Source: Bacteroidales bacterium
GTDB taxonomy: Bacteria; Bacteroidota; Bacteroidia; Bacteroidales; JAQXIO01
Assembly (NCBI GenBank): GCA_029007825.1
Contig: JAQXIO010000034.1
Coordinates: 29,025-93,024, forward strand
Length of the DNA: 64,000 nt
Direction of reading: 5' to 3'
The number at the start of each line of letters is the position of its first letter. Position 1 is the stretch's first letter. Of the stretch, positions 43,670 through 52,004 are shown in pieces. A program made the translations under genes and the position numbers. A model generated the notes under the pieces. It was given only the letters and a program-made list of their open reading frames with translations, did not search any database and was not told the origin of the DNA.

Positions 43670-44918
43670 TTTTATTAGAAATTCGGCTGCGGTTGGAGGT
43701 GGAGCATTATTGCTCTCTTCTTTTCCATGGTTGAAAGGAATTGCAGAAGATAAGATAAATACGTCGAAAAAATTATTGAAGATAGCTTTTATCGGAGTGG
43801 GCGACAGAGGCACGGCCCTTTTGGACAATATGTTGGCCTTTAGTGAAAAAGACAACATATCCGTTGTTGCGGTATGTGATAATTATGAGCCCAACCTGCA
43901 GAGAGCCTTGGCAAAACTTGCAGGAAAGGCAAAAGGCTATTCCGATTATGCTGAGATGTTGGATAACGAGCAGTTAGATGCTGTTGTTGTAGCGACACCT
44001 TTGACATTGCATGCCGATATTGTAGTCGATGCATTAGGGCGTGGATTGCATGTCTTTTGTGAAAAAGCATGGGCACGTACGCTGCCGGATGCGAAAAGAA
44101 TGTGGGATGCCTATCAGGCATCTGGCAAAATTCTTCAGATAGGCCATCAGCGGATGTTTGATCCAAAATACCTGAAAGCCTATCAGATGGTACAGGATGG
44201 AGCCATCGGTGAGATAACGCACATGCACGCTTACTGGCATAGGCATGGAGATTGGCGGAGACCTTTGCCCGAAGGACATCCTGAACTGGAAAGACAAATA
44301 AACTGGCGACTATATAAAGACTTGTCGGCTGGATTACATACGGAACTGGAAACCCATCAGGTGCATGTGGCAAACTGGTTTATGAACGCAGAACCCATTC
44401 AGGTAATGGGAGCCGGAGGTATTAATTATTACAGGAATACGGAACGGGAAGTAGAAGATAATATCTCGGTGATATTTACTTATCCTAACGGGGCACATCT
44501 GATTTACGATTCCATAAATAGTAATAAACACTATGGATTGGAAGAGCAGTTCATGGGACCGAAAGGAACACTGGAAATCGAGCAAAACCGTATATTCAGA
44601 GAAAACGCCCGCGGCGCATCTTCTATTGAAAAATTAATCAATGATATAGAGAATTCTGTTTTCGACGTGGTTCCCATAGGGGGAGCAACATGGATTCCCG
44701 AGACAGCAGAAAAGAATAGGGGCGAAGTGGTTTTCCCTCGTTGGAAATCGGAAGAAACGATGCTTCAGCTGGTCGCATTTGCCGACTTTATACGTGATGG
44801 CGGATTCCCTGTCGATTTTACCCGGCAGGCTTATTATGCGACGGTATGGAGTCTTCTGGCTGAAAAAGCGATTGAAGAAAATAAGATATTAACCCTTCCG
44901 GAGGAATATAAAATTTAA
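43641..44918 (+). CDS. Tat-exported Gfo/Idh/MocA oxidoreductase
   Basis: A 425-residue NAD(P)-dependent sugar oxidoreductase. The N-terminus is a twin-arginine signal (NLSRRDFIRNSAAVGGGALLL), so it is exported folded with its cofactor. The Rossmann motif is IAFIGVGDRGTALL, with VVVATPLTLHADIVVDAL and the EKAWARTL segment where the family normally has EKP. Later come IGHQRMFDPKYLKAYQ and GLHTELETHQVHVANWF. Homologues in B. thetaiotaomicron oxidise the C3 hydroxyl of glycosides. It starts inside the end of the ApbE gene. Confidence 0.9.
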   Translation: MESRNLSRRDFIRNSAAVGGGALLLSSFPWLKGIAEDKINTSKKLLKIAFIGVGDRGTALLDNMLAFSEKDNISVVAVCDNYEPNLQRALAKLAGKAKGYSDYAEMLDNEQLDAVVVATPLTLHADIVVDALGRGLHVFCEKAWARTLPDAKRMWDAYQASGKILQIGHQRMFDPKYLKAYQMVQDGAIGEITHMHAYWHRHGDWRRPLPEGHPELERQINWRLYKDLSAGLHTELETHQVHVANWFMNAEPIQVMGAGGINYYRNTEREVEDNISVIFTYPNGAHLIYDSINSNKHYGLEEQFMGPKGTLEIEQNRIFRENARGASSIEKLINDIENSVFDVVPIGGATWIPETAEKNRGEVVFPRWKSEETMLQLVAFADFIRDGGFPVDFTRQAYYATVWSLLAEKAIEENKILTLPEEYKI

Positions 44919-44922
44919 GAAG

Positions 44923-45165
44923 ATGAAAGATATAATAATCTCCGCAAAACGCCAGAGACGGGAATTACTGATGCTGTTGTTCTCTTTTCTTGTTGCAGTA
45001 GGATGTAATATTTATGCGATTATCGATTACAACGGACATTGGGACGAACTCTATACCGAAATCTTTTATGTTCTCACATTAACGGTAATCTTTTATATAT
45101 GTTCGCTTTTAATCCGTCTTTTGGCAAAGGGAATAAAAGCTTTGATTCTAAAAAAACATAACTAA
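44923..45165 (+). CDS. Small two-helix membrane protein of the 3-keto-glycoside operon
   Basis: An 80-residue protein with two hydrophobic segments (LLMLLFSFLVAVGCNIYAII, ~15-34; IFYVLTLTVIFYICSLLIRLL, ~47-67) and basic ends (KRQRRE; KALILKKHN). Spacing of 4 bp from the upstream Gfo/Idh gene and 17 bp to the DUF1080 gene marks it as a real operon member. No family name is recognised. It could anchor or pass electrons for the exported dehydrogenases, but there are no cofactor ligands such as CxxC or paired histidines to support this. Confidence 0.75.
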   Translation: MKDIIISAKRQRRELLMLLFSFLVAVGCNIYAIIDYNGHWDELYTEIFYVLTLTVIFYICSLLIRLLAKGIKALILKKHN

Positions 45166-45182
45166 TATAATAGCTTGGAAAT

Positions 45183-46562
45183 ATGAAAAAATTATGGATT
45201 GTATCGGCTGCAGTCGCAATGTTATTAGGTGCTTGTACTACGAAAAACAGCGATGGATGGGTTGAGCTTTTTAACGGAAAAGATTTTACAGGATTCAAAC
45301 AGTTGAATGGTAATGCACCATATACGGTAGAAGACGGTTGTATGGTAGGAACCTCTGTTAAGGGTGTGCCGAATAGTTTTATGGCAACAGAACAGGAGTA
45401 CGGTGATTTTATATTGGAGTTCGAAGTATTGGTAGACTCTACGCTTAATTCAGGAGTTCAGTTCAGAAGTGAAAGTAAGCCTGAGTACAATAACGGACGC
45501 GTACATGGTTATCAATGTGAAATAGACCCTACTGACAGAGGATGGAGCGGAGGCATTTACGATGAAGCACGCCGCGGATGGTTGGTAACGAATGATGGGA
45601 AGCCGGAGGCAAAGGCAGCATTTAAGAAAAACGATTGGAATAAATACCGTATAGAGGCCATTGGTAATAATATACGTATTTGGCTGAATGGTGTAAATAC
45701 GGCAAACTTGTACGATACAGAAACACCGTCGGGATTCATTGCATTCCAGGTACATGAAGTATATGCTCCCGAACAGGAGAATAAAACAGTGAAATGGAAA
45801 AATATCCGTATTAAAACCACCGACCTTGAAAACAGTTTGATGAAGGAACAATTGACACCGGCTGTAAACAGGGTTCCCAATGTTTTGACCGAACAGGAAA
45901 AAGCCGATGGATGGGAGCTTCTTTTTGATGGAAAAACAACGAATGGGTGGCGTGGAGCTCATAAAGAATCTTTCCCTGCCGAAGGTTGGAGTGTAGATAA
46001 TGGAGAACTGATTGTCCATAAATCGGATGGAAGAGAATCGCAGAATGGCGGTGATATTGTAACAGATAAAGAGTACGACGCCTTTGATTTGCTCGTGGAA
46101 TTTAAGATAACCGATGGAGCAAATAGCGGTATTAAATATTTTGTGACGGAAAAAGAAGAACCGAGCGGTTCGGCATTTGGATTGGAATATCAGGTTCTGG
46201 ATGATGGAAAACATCCGGATGCAAAACTTTATACGACCGTACCGGGAAGTCGTACGTTGGGCAGTCTGTATGATCTTATCCCCGCATCTAATAAAAGATT
46301 TAATGGGGTTGGACAGTGGAATCAGGCCCGCGTTATAGTTTATCCTGATAATCATGTGGAACACTGGTTGAACGGCTTTAAAGTGTTGGAGTACGAAAGA
46401 GGATCGGATGCTTTTCGTAAAGCCGTGGCAGGCAGTAAATACGCTGCTCCCGCTTATAATAAAAACGGTCGTTTCGGCGAAGCCGGATCAGGGCACATCC
46501 TATTGCAGGATCATGGCGATGAAGTAGCCTTCCGGAGTGTGAAAATTAAACCTTTGAAATAA
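45183..46562 (+). CDS. Double DUF1080 lipoprotein (3-keto-glycoside hydrolase-like)
   Basis: A 459-residue lipoprotein (lipobox LLGAC, Cys at residue 19) with two tandem DUF1080 jelly-roll domains at roughly 22-215 and 235-458. Each starts with a W-E/V-LF-GK motif (GWVELFNGKDFTGF; GWELLFDGKTTNGW). Each has the conserved NSGV/IQ-K core (LNSGVQFRSE; ANSGIKYFV) and an end like ILLQDHGDEVAFRSVKIKPL. DUF1080 proteins act on 3-keto-glycosides. It lies between two Gfo/Idh dehydrogenases that would make the 3-keto substrate. Confidence 0.9.
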   Translation: MKKLWIVSAAVAMLLGACTTKNSDGWVELFNGKDFTGFKQLNGNAPYTVEDGCMVGTSVKGVPNSFMATEQEYGDFILEFEVLVDSTLNSGVQFRSESKPEYNNGRVHGYQCEIDPTDRGWSGGIYDEARRGWLVTNDGKPEAKAAFKKNDWNKYRIEAIGNNIRIWLNGVNTANLYDTETPSGFIAFQVHEVYAPEQENKTVKWKNIRIKTTDLENSLMKEQLTPAVNRVPNVLTEQEKADGWELLFDGKTTNGWRGAHKESFPAEGWSVDNGELIVHKSDGRESQNGGDIVTDKEYDAFDLLVEFKITDGANSGIKYFVTEKEEPSGSAFGLEYQVLDDGKHPDAKLYTTVPGSRTLGSLYDLIPASNKRFNGVGQWNQARVIVYPDNHVEHWLNGFKVLEYERGSDAFRKAVAGSKYAAPAYNKNGRFGEAGSGHILLQDHGDEVAFRSVKIKPLK

Positions 46563-46571
46563 ATATATTAC

Positions 46572-47918
46572 ATGACAACGAGACGGGAATTTTTACGGAG
46601 TTCTGCACTCGGTGCGGCAGGGCTTACGTTAGGGACGATGGGGCTATCGGCAAAATCATTCTCGGCTGTAAGGGGTGCGAACGATAAGGTTCGGGTGGGC
46701 ATTGTCGGTTTTTCCGATCGTGCGCGCTATACGCTTATACCCTCTTTCCAGCAGTGGGCCGATGATTTGAATTTTGATATTGTTGCAGTATCGGATATCT
46801 GGTCTCTTCGTAGGGAAGAGGCAGCCCGGTTCTTTCAGAAAGAGTATGGTAAAAAAGTCAGGTTGTTTCGTAATAACGAAGAACTGTACGACTCCGGGCT
46901 TGTCGATGCAGTGATCATTGCGACATCGGATTTTCAGCACGCAAGACATTGTATTGAAGCGATGACTGCCGGATGTGATGCTTATGTAGAAAAACCGTTT
47001 GCCGAGACCATGGAAGACAACCGGGCGGCAAGAGATGCCGTGAAGGCCGCCGGAAAGATTGTGCAAATCGGTTCGCAACGTCGTTCTGCTCCGAATTATC
47101 ATGCAGCCAATGACTATATAAAGTCCGGAAAATTCGGGAAAATCAATATGGTTGAGATGTGTTGGAATGTAAATCAGCCCGGACGTTGGCGCAGACCTGC
47201 TCTTGTCGCTAAATGTTTCAAAAAAGATATCGATTGGAAACGCTTTCTTATAAACAGGCCTTATGAAGCGTTTGATCCTCGTAAATATTTGGAATATCGT
47301 CTCTTCTGGCCCTATTCTTCCGGAATTCCCGGACAATGGATGTCGCATCAGATCGATACGGTACATTGGTTTTCGGGGTTGGATCATCCGCGCAGTGTTG
47401 CAGCGAATGGAGGTGTCTATTTTTGGAAAGATGGACGTCAGAACTTTGATACGATGACCGCTGTATTTGATTATGGAGACGATGAAGGAAAGGAAAATTT
47501 TCAGGTTGTTTATTCTTCACGCATGCATAATTCGGCAGGAGGAGTAAAAGAACTCTATTTCTCGAACGGAGGAACATTAAACCTTGATACGAATAAGATA
47601 ATCCCTGACGGAGGCCTTTATCCCAACGAAGCTGCGGAAATGGGAATGAAATCGTTTTTACTTCCGGAATCGACTCTTCCCTCTATCGAAGTGGCGACAA
47701 GTGCAAATATGGGATCCGATCCCATGACATCTTTACATATGAAAAACTGGATGGAATGTGTAAGAAGTCGTAAACAAACGAATGCACCGGTAGATGTCGG
47801 TTATAACCATTCGGTTGCGAATATTATGACAACGGCAGCCTTACGGACAGGAGAAAAAGCAACTTTTGACCCCAATACGCAGGAAGTGCTGGCAGGAGGA
47901 AAGGTTTTTAAATATTGA
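46572..47918 (+). CDS. Tat-exported Gfo/Idh/MocA oxidoreductase
   Basis: A 448-residue oxidoreductase with a twin-arginine signal (TTRREFLRSSALGAAGLTLG). The Rossmann fold starts at VRVGIVGFSDRARYTLI, followed by AVIIATSDFQHARHCIEAM, the classical EKPFAETMEDN and IVQIGSQRRSAPNYHAA. The C-terminal domain carries WPYSSGIPGQWMSHQIDTVHWFSGLDHPRSV. It is distinct from the first Gfo/Idh protein of the operon and retains the catalytic EKP lysine. It is the last gene before a strong terminator. A role as the second 3-oxidase or reductase of the route is inferred from context. Confidence 0.92.
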   Translation: MTTRREFLRSSALGAAGLTLGTMGLSAKSFSAVRGANDKVRVGIVGFSDRARYTLIPSFQQWADDLNFDIVAVSDIWSLRREEAARFFQKEYGKKVRLFRNNEELYDSGLVDAVIIATSDFQHARHCIEAMTAGCDAYVEKPFAETMEDNRAARDAVKAAGKIVQIGSQRRSAPNYHAANDYIKSGKFGKINMVEMCWNVNQPGRWRRPALVAKCFKKDIDWKRFLINRPYEAFDPRKYLEYRLFWPYSSGIPGQWMSHQIDTVHWFSGLDHPRSVAANGGVYFWKDGRQNFDTMTAVFDYGDDEGKENFQVVYSSRMHNSAGGVKELYFSNGGTLNLDTNKIIPDGGLYPNEAAEMGMKSFLLPESTLPSIEVATSANMGSDPMTSLHMKNWMECVRSRKQTNAPVDVGYNHSVANIMTTAALRTGEKATFDPNTQEVLAGGKVFKY

Positions 47919-47944
47919 TAAATTGTAGAAATAGATATATAATA

Positions 47945-47981
47945 AAAAGAGAGCCGGAAAATTCTTTCCGGCTCTCTTTTT
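47945..47981. terminator. Bidirectional terminator
   Basis: A perfect 16-bp stem (47945-47960 with 47965-47980) and ATTC loop, flanked by A- and T-runs, between the convergent Gfo/Idh operon and the methyltransferase-like gene. Confidence 0.92.
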
Positions 47982-47982
47982 A

Positions 47983-48990
47983 TTAATTCCGTCCCTTGTT
48001 ATATTGCGATAGGGTATTATAAAAAGCTTCGATATTCTCTAATGGTACCCCCGGAGGTGTATCGCATCCAGATGAAAGTACGAAGTTTTTAAATTCTTTG
48101 GTCGCTTCGATAATAGCCTTTGTAGCATTGGCTACACCGGTCGGTGTTTCCTGTTTGAATACAGTGACAGGATCCAGATTCCCCATAACTAAGATATCGG
48201 AAGGCACCTCTTGTAAAGCATCGGTAATATTGATTTTATTCCCGAAATGAAGAACATTGGCACCTGTTGCTATCATAGACGGAGTACAATGACCTGTATT
48301 GCCGCAATTATGCAGTACAAATAAGAAATCATCATCTTGCACTTCATCTACGATTTGTTTGATATAAGTGGACGAAAAAGCCGTGGCATCTTCATCGGAC
48401 AAAAGACCTGCAGCTGGTTCGGCCATAATAATACCATTGACACCGGTCTCTTTGATAGCCTTCACATATTTTGAGATAAAAGCACTGCATTTTTCTAATA
48501 AAAGCATGGCAGTCTCAGGTTCCGTATAGATTGACATCATGAATTCCGTAATATCGAATAATCTTCCCGCAAGGGAGAAAGGACCTATACAACCGCCGAA
48601 TATCGGTTTGTCTGTAATAGTCTTTGCCGCAATACGGTTAGCCTCTATATATTCGGGAATACGAGCTGCATTGAGATCGGGAATTGTTAGTTCTTCTACC
48701 GATTTTTGATCTGATAAGAGACGGTTTATAACATTGGGAACTTCATTTTTTGCAAAAGAAATAGAAGCACCGAAAGCTTCAGCTTCCACTGTCAGATCCA
48801 TAATAACAGTAGCTCCGTCCGAAGGATACTCTTTGCTTAAAGCAGAAACAGCTTCTGCGTGCACTTTTCCGCTCTTTACGGCATCGATGACGTTTTTACC
48901 AATGAGATCTATACCCGGGTGTGTCATAATAGGAATTGCGAAAAGCCGGTTGCTTTCCATTAGGCTTTCGCTCCATTCTTTCATTGTCAT
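47983..48990 (-). CDS. Uroporphyrinogen decarboxylase-fold methyltransferase (MtaA/MtbA-like)
   Basis: A 335-residue protein of the UroD/methylcobamide methyltransferase superfamily. It has the zinc motif of the MtaA/MtbA branch, LHNCGNT (HxC) and SSGCDTPPG (second Cys), which true HemE lacks, so it is not a haem-pathway decarboxylase. Such enzymes move methyl groups between corrinoid proteins and a thiol or tetrahydrofolate. No corrinoid protein, substrate methyltransferase or reactivase gene lies nearby, so its partners are unknown. It stands alone. Confidence 0.85.
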   Translation of the reverse strand: MTMKEWSESLMESNRLFAIPIMTHPGIDLIGKNVIDAVKSGKVHAEAVSALSKEYPSDGATVIMDLTVEAEAFGASISFAKNEVPNVINRLLSDQKSVEELTIPDLNAARIPEYIEANRIAAKTITDKPIFGGCIGPFSLAGRLFDITEFMMSIYTEPETAMLLLEKCSAFISKYVKAIKETGVNGIIMAEPAAGLLSDEDATAFSSTYIKQIVDEVQDDDFLFVLHNCGNTGHCTPSMIATGANVLHFGNKINITDALQEVPSDILVMGNLDPVTVFKQETPTGVANATKAIIEATKEFKNFVLSSGCDTPPGVPLENIEAFYNTLSQYNKGRN

Positions 48991-49044
48991 GGCGTATAAG
49001 TTATATTAGGTTAGATATGTTATTTATAAAAAACGATTGAACTT

Positions 49045-50280
49045 TTATTCCAATGCGGAAAAAAGTATCCAGTTAAAGAAAAAGGAAAAAGCAAGGAATA
49101 AGCCGATGCAAGCATATAGTATTTTAATATTGACCTTCTTCCCTAATTGATAAACCATGGTTCCCTGTGCAAATAATAATACTGCGAATAGAGCCCAGTG
49201 CAAAGTATTATTATAAGTAAAAGCATTTTGTAATATATCCGATACCCCGATAATGCTTGGGTTGTCTGTTATAGAATAAGCGATCTCGTATAAGTTGATA
49301 AAACCGAACGATGAGGCGATAAACCCGACGCTGATTATTAATGAAAGGAATAGCAGTACAAATCCGAAAATACGCGTTACCAATGTTCTGTACTCAGTTA
49401 GGAATGTAGCGTACCTGCCGATGAATAATGCGGCAAAAGGATATAGCACGCTGATATTAACAGCCATCTTCTCCGGTACTATAGAAAAAACGATTAATGT
49501 GCAGATAATTACGATGGTAGAAAAAAGATAAACCTTCTTTTCTGTTTCTGTAGGAACAATTAAGGGCCTGTTCTGTTTTTTCCGGCGTCGCTCTTCTGCG
49601 GACGGACTAATCCCGAATATGGAGAAAATAAGATACATAGCCCAGGGAAATAAACCCAGTAAAAGACTTGTCAGATAAAAAAATGGACTTTGGTAACTAC
49701 CGCTCGTTTGAGGTAACCAAGACATCCATTCGGGTTTCGCTGTAATAAAAAAGATTGAAGGAATAATAGCCGATAAAATACCTGCCGTAAGGATCTTACT
49801 AAGAAATATCTTTGCAGGATAATGTAGTAAAATGAGATAAATGCCGAATATGAGGAAAGCCAGGAATAATACCATACTACCCTTTAGAATACAGGCGATA
49901 GAGAGACAGATTATGGCGATCCACGGAAGTGTTTTCCATGAATCCTCCTCCCATTTGAAAAGTCGGATAATACCGATCAAAAGCATCAGGGAAAAAAACA
50001 TTTCGATAGCATTGCAGAAAAAGTAACTTTGAGCGGCAAAAGCTGTAATGAGAACCAGTGCCGCGGTAAATGTTTCTGGCAAACGCAATCTTTTACCGAA
50101 AAATACGAAAGAATAACCGATAAATAATAAAGCCTCGAGAAATGCAATAAAAGTATTTGCATCTTGAAGAGCGATCCCGTTCCCCATGCCGGTCCACGGA
50201 CTCAGAGCAATAGCAGCAATGAGTAATATCAGTGTGAGAGGCTTTTGAAGATATAGATATTGTAGGGTAGGAGTTCTCAT
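49045..50280 (-). CDS. Polytopic membrane protein of unknown function
   Basis: A 411-residue integral membrane protein with about ten hydrophobic segments. A cytoplasmic or loop segment near residues 225-245 is rich in basic residues (SAEERRRKKQNRP). The repeated aromatic-rich helices and loop pattern vaguely resemble GT-C glycosyltransferases of the ArnT/PMT type, but the signature acidic residues after the first helix were not convincingly seen. It lies 54 bp after the methyltransferase-like gene start region and 102 bp before the ATPase gene end, on the same strand. No function assigned. Confidence 0.75.
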   Translation of the reverse strand: MRTPTLQYLYLQKPLTLILLIAAIALSPWTGMGNGIALQDANTFIAFLEALLFIGYSFVFFGKRLRLPETFTAALVLITAFAAQSYFFCNAIEMFFSLMLLIGIIRLFKWEEDSWKTLPWIAIICLSIACILKGSMVLFLAFLIFGIYLILLHYPAKIFLSKILTAGILSAIIPSIFFITAKPEWMSWLPQTSGSYQSPFFYLTSLLLGLFPWAMYLIFSIFGISPSAEERRRKKQNRPLIVPTETEKKVYLFSTIVIICTLIVFSIVPEKMAVNISVLYPFAALFIGRYATFLTEYRTLVTRIFGFVLLFLSLIISVGFIASSFGFINLYEIAYSITDNPSIIGVSDILQNAFTYNNTLHWALFAVLLFAQGTMVYQLGKKVNIKILYACIGLFLAFSFFFNWILFSALE

Positions 50281-50382
50281 ATAAAATATATTGTTAAATC
50301 TGTTATCACTTTCGTTTGAATATTATCTGACAAAATTACTGCTAATTAAGGCGAAAACATCTTACTTTGCAATATTTAATGT

Positions 50383-51891
50383 TTAAAAAGAATCCATCAG
50401 CAATGCTTTTTTTACAGCCCCGGCTATAATAGCGGCATCTTCTTTTCCCTCATGCAGAATATCGAGTACAAGCTGTAGATAACTGTTTTTATTGCTGAGG
50501 CCGCACAATGAGCTGACTTTACTCTGAGGTAACATTCCCTTCTGATTATAAACACGTAAGATACCGTTATAATCGCATTTCTGAATGAAGTCGAGAAACT
50601 CCTTGTGAATGGAATAGTAAATCTGTTCGATATTGATATTCGATTGCAGTTGTTCCACGGCATTTATTAAATCCTCTTTGTTGCGGAGTTTTAAATTAAG
50701 CGCACGATCCAGCTTTTTTTGAACGGCATGTTTGGTATGTAAGATTATTTGATCCTCTAAGTCTTTGGTAAATAAATCGATCACATTGTTTTTTACTTGA
50801 CTGAAAATAGCATTCCCGTCTTTTAGCATACGTCGGGCTACGACTTTAATCAATTCTTCAAGCATGAGCAGATTCTCTACCTCGGCAACTTCAGGAACAT
50901 AGATATGTTGTTCCCGCAAATAAGCAATCTCTTCGGAACTTCTCCTATCCCGGTCAACAATACCCATCGCTTCGAGCGAATGGAAATTTTTTTGTTCATT
51001 AAAAGCTTTGGTTGTTTCAATTACCTTTTGGCACCCACCAAGAGACTTAACTATAAAATTGGGAAAAATAGCGGTATAAAGTTTGTTGTCGATGCTTTGT
51101 GAATCGGTTCCCTCTATAAAAAGAACGGACTTTCTGCTACCTAAAATCTCTAAGAAGATCTCTTCGGGAAGAGACTCGTCATAATTGATAACTTCATAGT
51201 CGAACGAATTGGTCTCGGCATCGTATCTCTTTACCCATATTCTGGTAGCATTACTTCTTGATGACGCAAAATCGAGATCATGCGTAATATAGACGAAAGA
51301 ACAATCCTGACGTCTCTTTTCCAGTTCATCCCAAAGTAAGTATTTAATCGAGTTATGAAGATGAATCTCCGGTTCTTCGATTAAAAAAATGGCATCTTTG
51401 GGAGCGGAGAGAATAGACGATATAAAATAAAAAACGACTTTCTCCCCGTCGCTCATTTGTTGGATAGGATAAGACAGGTTCAGGTCGGAAGCCGGTGCAA
51501 GATTTAATTTCCCCTCTTTAAATAATAGTTGATTTTCGGGGAAAATAATATGCCATAATTGTTTTATATCATCGAAAAGAGTAGATAGACGCTTCTCGTC
51601 CGGTAATAAATTGGCAGCTTGAAACCAATCGATAGCGGATATGCAATAATCGTCGGTTACGCGCTGAGCAAGACGGTCGAATTCAGTATTTCTTTTTCCC
51701 TCCCATTCGGTTGAGTAGTAAATGCCGCTTAAAGCTGCAATACGTATACCTTTGGGAAGATTAAGAGCGAGAATTTGTTTTCCGAAACGGCTTTTTCCTG
51801 AACCGTTCGCGCCGATTACTACGACGGAACAGGGACATTCGATCTTTATTTCGGATAAATTGGGCGTTTGTGGCGGCAGCTGCAGGTTCAT
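50383..51891 (-). CDS. Fused AAA ATPase-DUF4435 (TOPRIM-like) protein
   Basis: A 502-residue cytosolic protein. Residues ~1-215 are an ABC-like AAA ATPase: Walker A GANGSGKS (27-34), signature QMSDGEK (~145-151), Walker B IFLIEEPEIHLH (~168-179) and a switch histidine in YITHD. From about residue 250 a DUF4435 domain follows, with a TOPRIM-like acidic set (E260 in LFIEGTDS, D313 and D315 in GIVDRDRR). The frame opens at 51921 with TTG, but that codon lies within the candidate -7 box, so ATG 51891 is used. The AAA_15 plus DUF4435 pair is the composition of the PARIS anti-phage system (AriA/AriB), here on one chain. A housekeeping role cannot be excluded. Confidence 0.85.
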   Translation of the reverse strand: MNLQLPPQTPNLSEIKIECPCSVVVIGANGSGKSRFGKQILALNLPKGIRIAALSGIYYSTEWEGKRNTEFDRLAQRVTDDYCISAIDWFQAANLLPDEKRLSTLFDDIKQLWHIIFPENQLLFKEGKLNLAPASDLNLSYPIQQMSDGEKVVFYFISSILSAPKDAIFLIEEPEIHLHNSIKYLLWDELEKRRQDCSFVYITHDLDFASSRSNATRIWVKRYDAETNSFDYEVINYDESLPEEIFLEILGSRKSVLFIEGTDSQSIDNKLYTAIFPNFIVKSLGGCQKVIETTKAFNEQKNFHSLEAMGIVDRDRRSSEEIAYLREQHIYVPEVAEVENLLMLEELIKVVARRMLKDGNAIFSQVKNNVIDLFTKDLEDQIILHTKHAVQKKLDRALNLKLRNKEDLINAVEQLQSNINIEQIYYSIHKEFLDFIQKCDYNGILRVYNQKGMLPQSKVSSLCGLSNKNSYLQLVLDILHEGKEDAAIIAGAVKKALLMDSF

Positions 51892-51918
51892 GGAAAAGAA
51901 GAGCTTTACATTGTTATT

Positions 51919-51926
51919 CAAAAGTA
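51919..51926 (-). promoter_or_regulatory. Candidate ATPase gene promoter, -7 box TACTTTTG
   Basis: Minus-strand TAnnTTTG match 28 bp upstream of ATG 51891; it fixes the start codon by overlapping the alternative TTG. Confidence 0.55.
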
Positions 51927-51969
51927 TTTAATTAATCTCAAATATCACCTATTGCAATCTTCTTTTTTG

Positions 51970-51977
51970 TAATTTTG
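51970..51977 (+). promoter_or_regulatory. Candidate riboflavin synthase promoter, -7 box TAATTTTG
   Basis: Plus-strand TAnnTTTG match 27 bp before the ATG at 52005. There is no space for an FMN riboswitch between it and the start codon. Confidence 0.5.
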
Positions 51978-52004
51978 ACCATCGGATAACTTAAATAAGT
52001 AATT

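Noticed and set aside
45450..46364. 304-codon minus-strand frame opposite the double DUF1080 gene
   Set aside because: It is fully antisense to a well-supported gene and its residues show no family pattern; long antisense frames arise from codon bias.
46656..47387. 243-codon minus-strand frame opposite the second Gfo/Idh gene
   Set aside because: Antisense shadow of a well-supported gene without its own promoter, signal or domain.
47983..48990. HemE uroporphyrinogen decarboxylase
   Set aside because: The HxC and distal Cys zinc motif belongs to methylcobamide methyltransferases, and the HemE N-terminal signature is absent.
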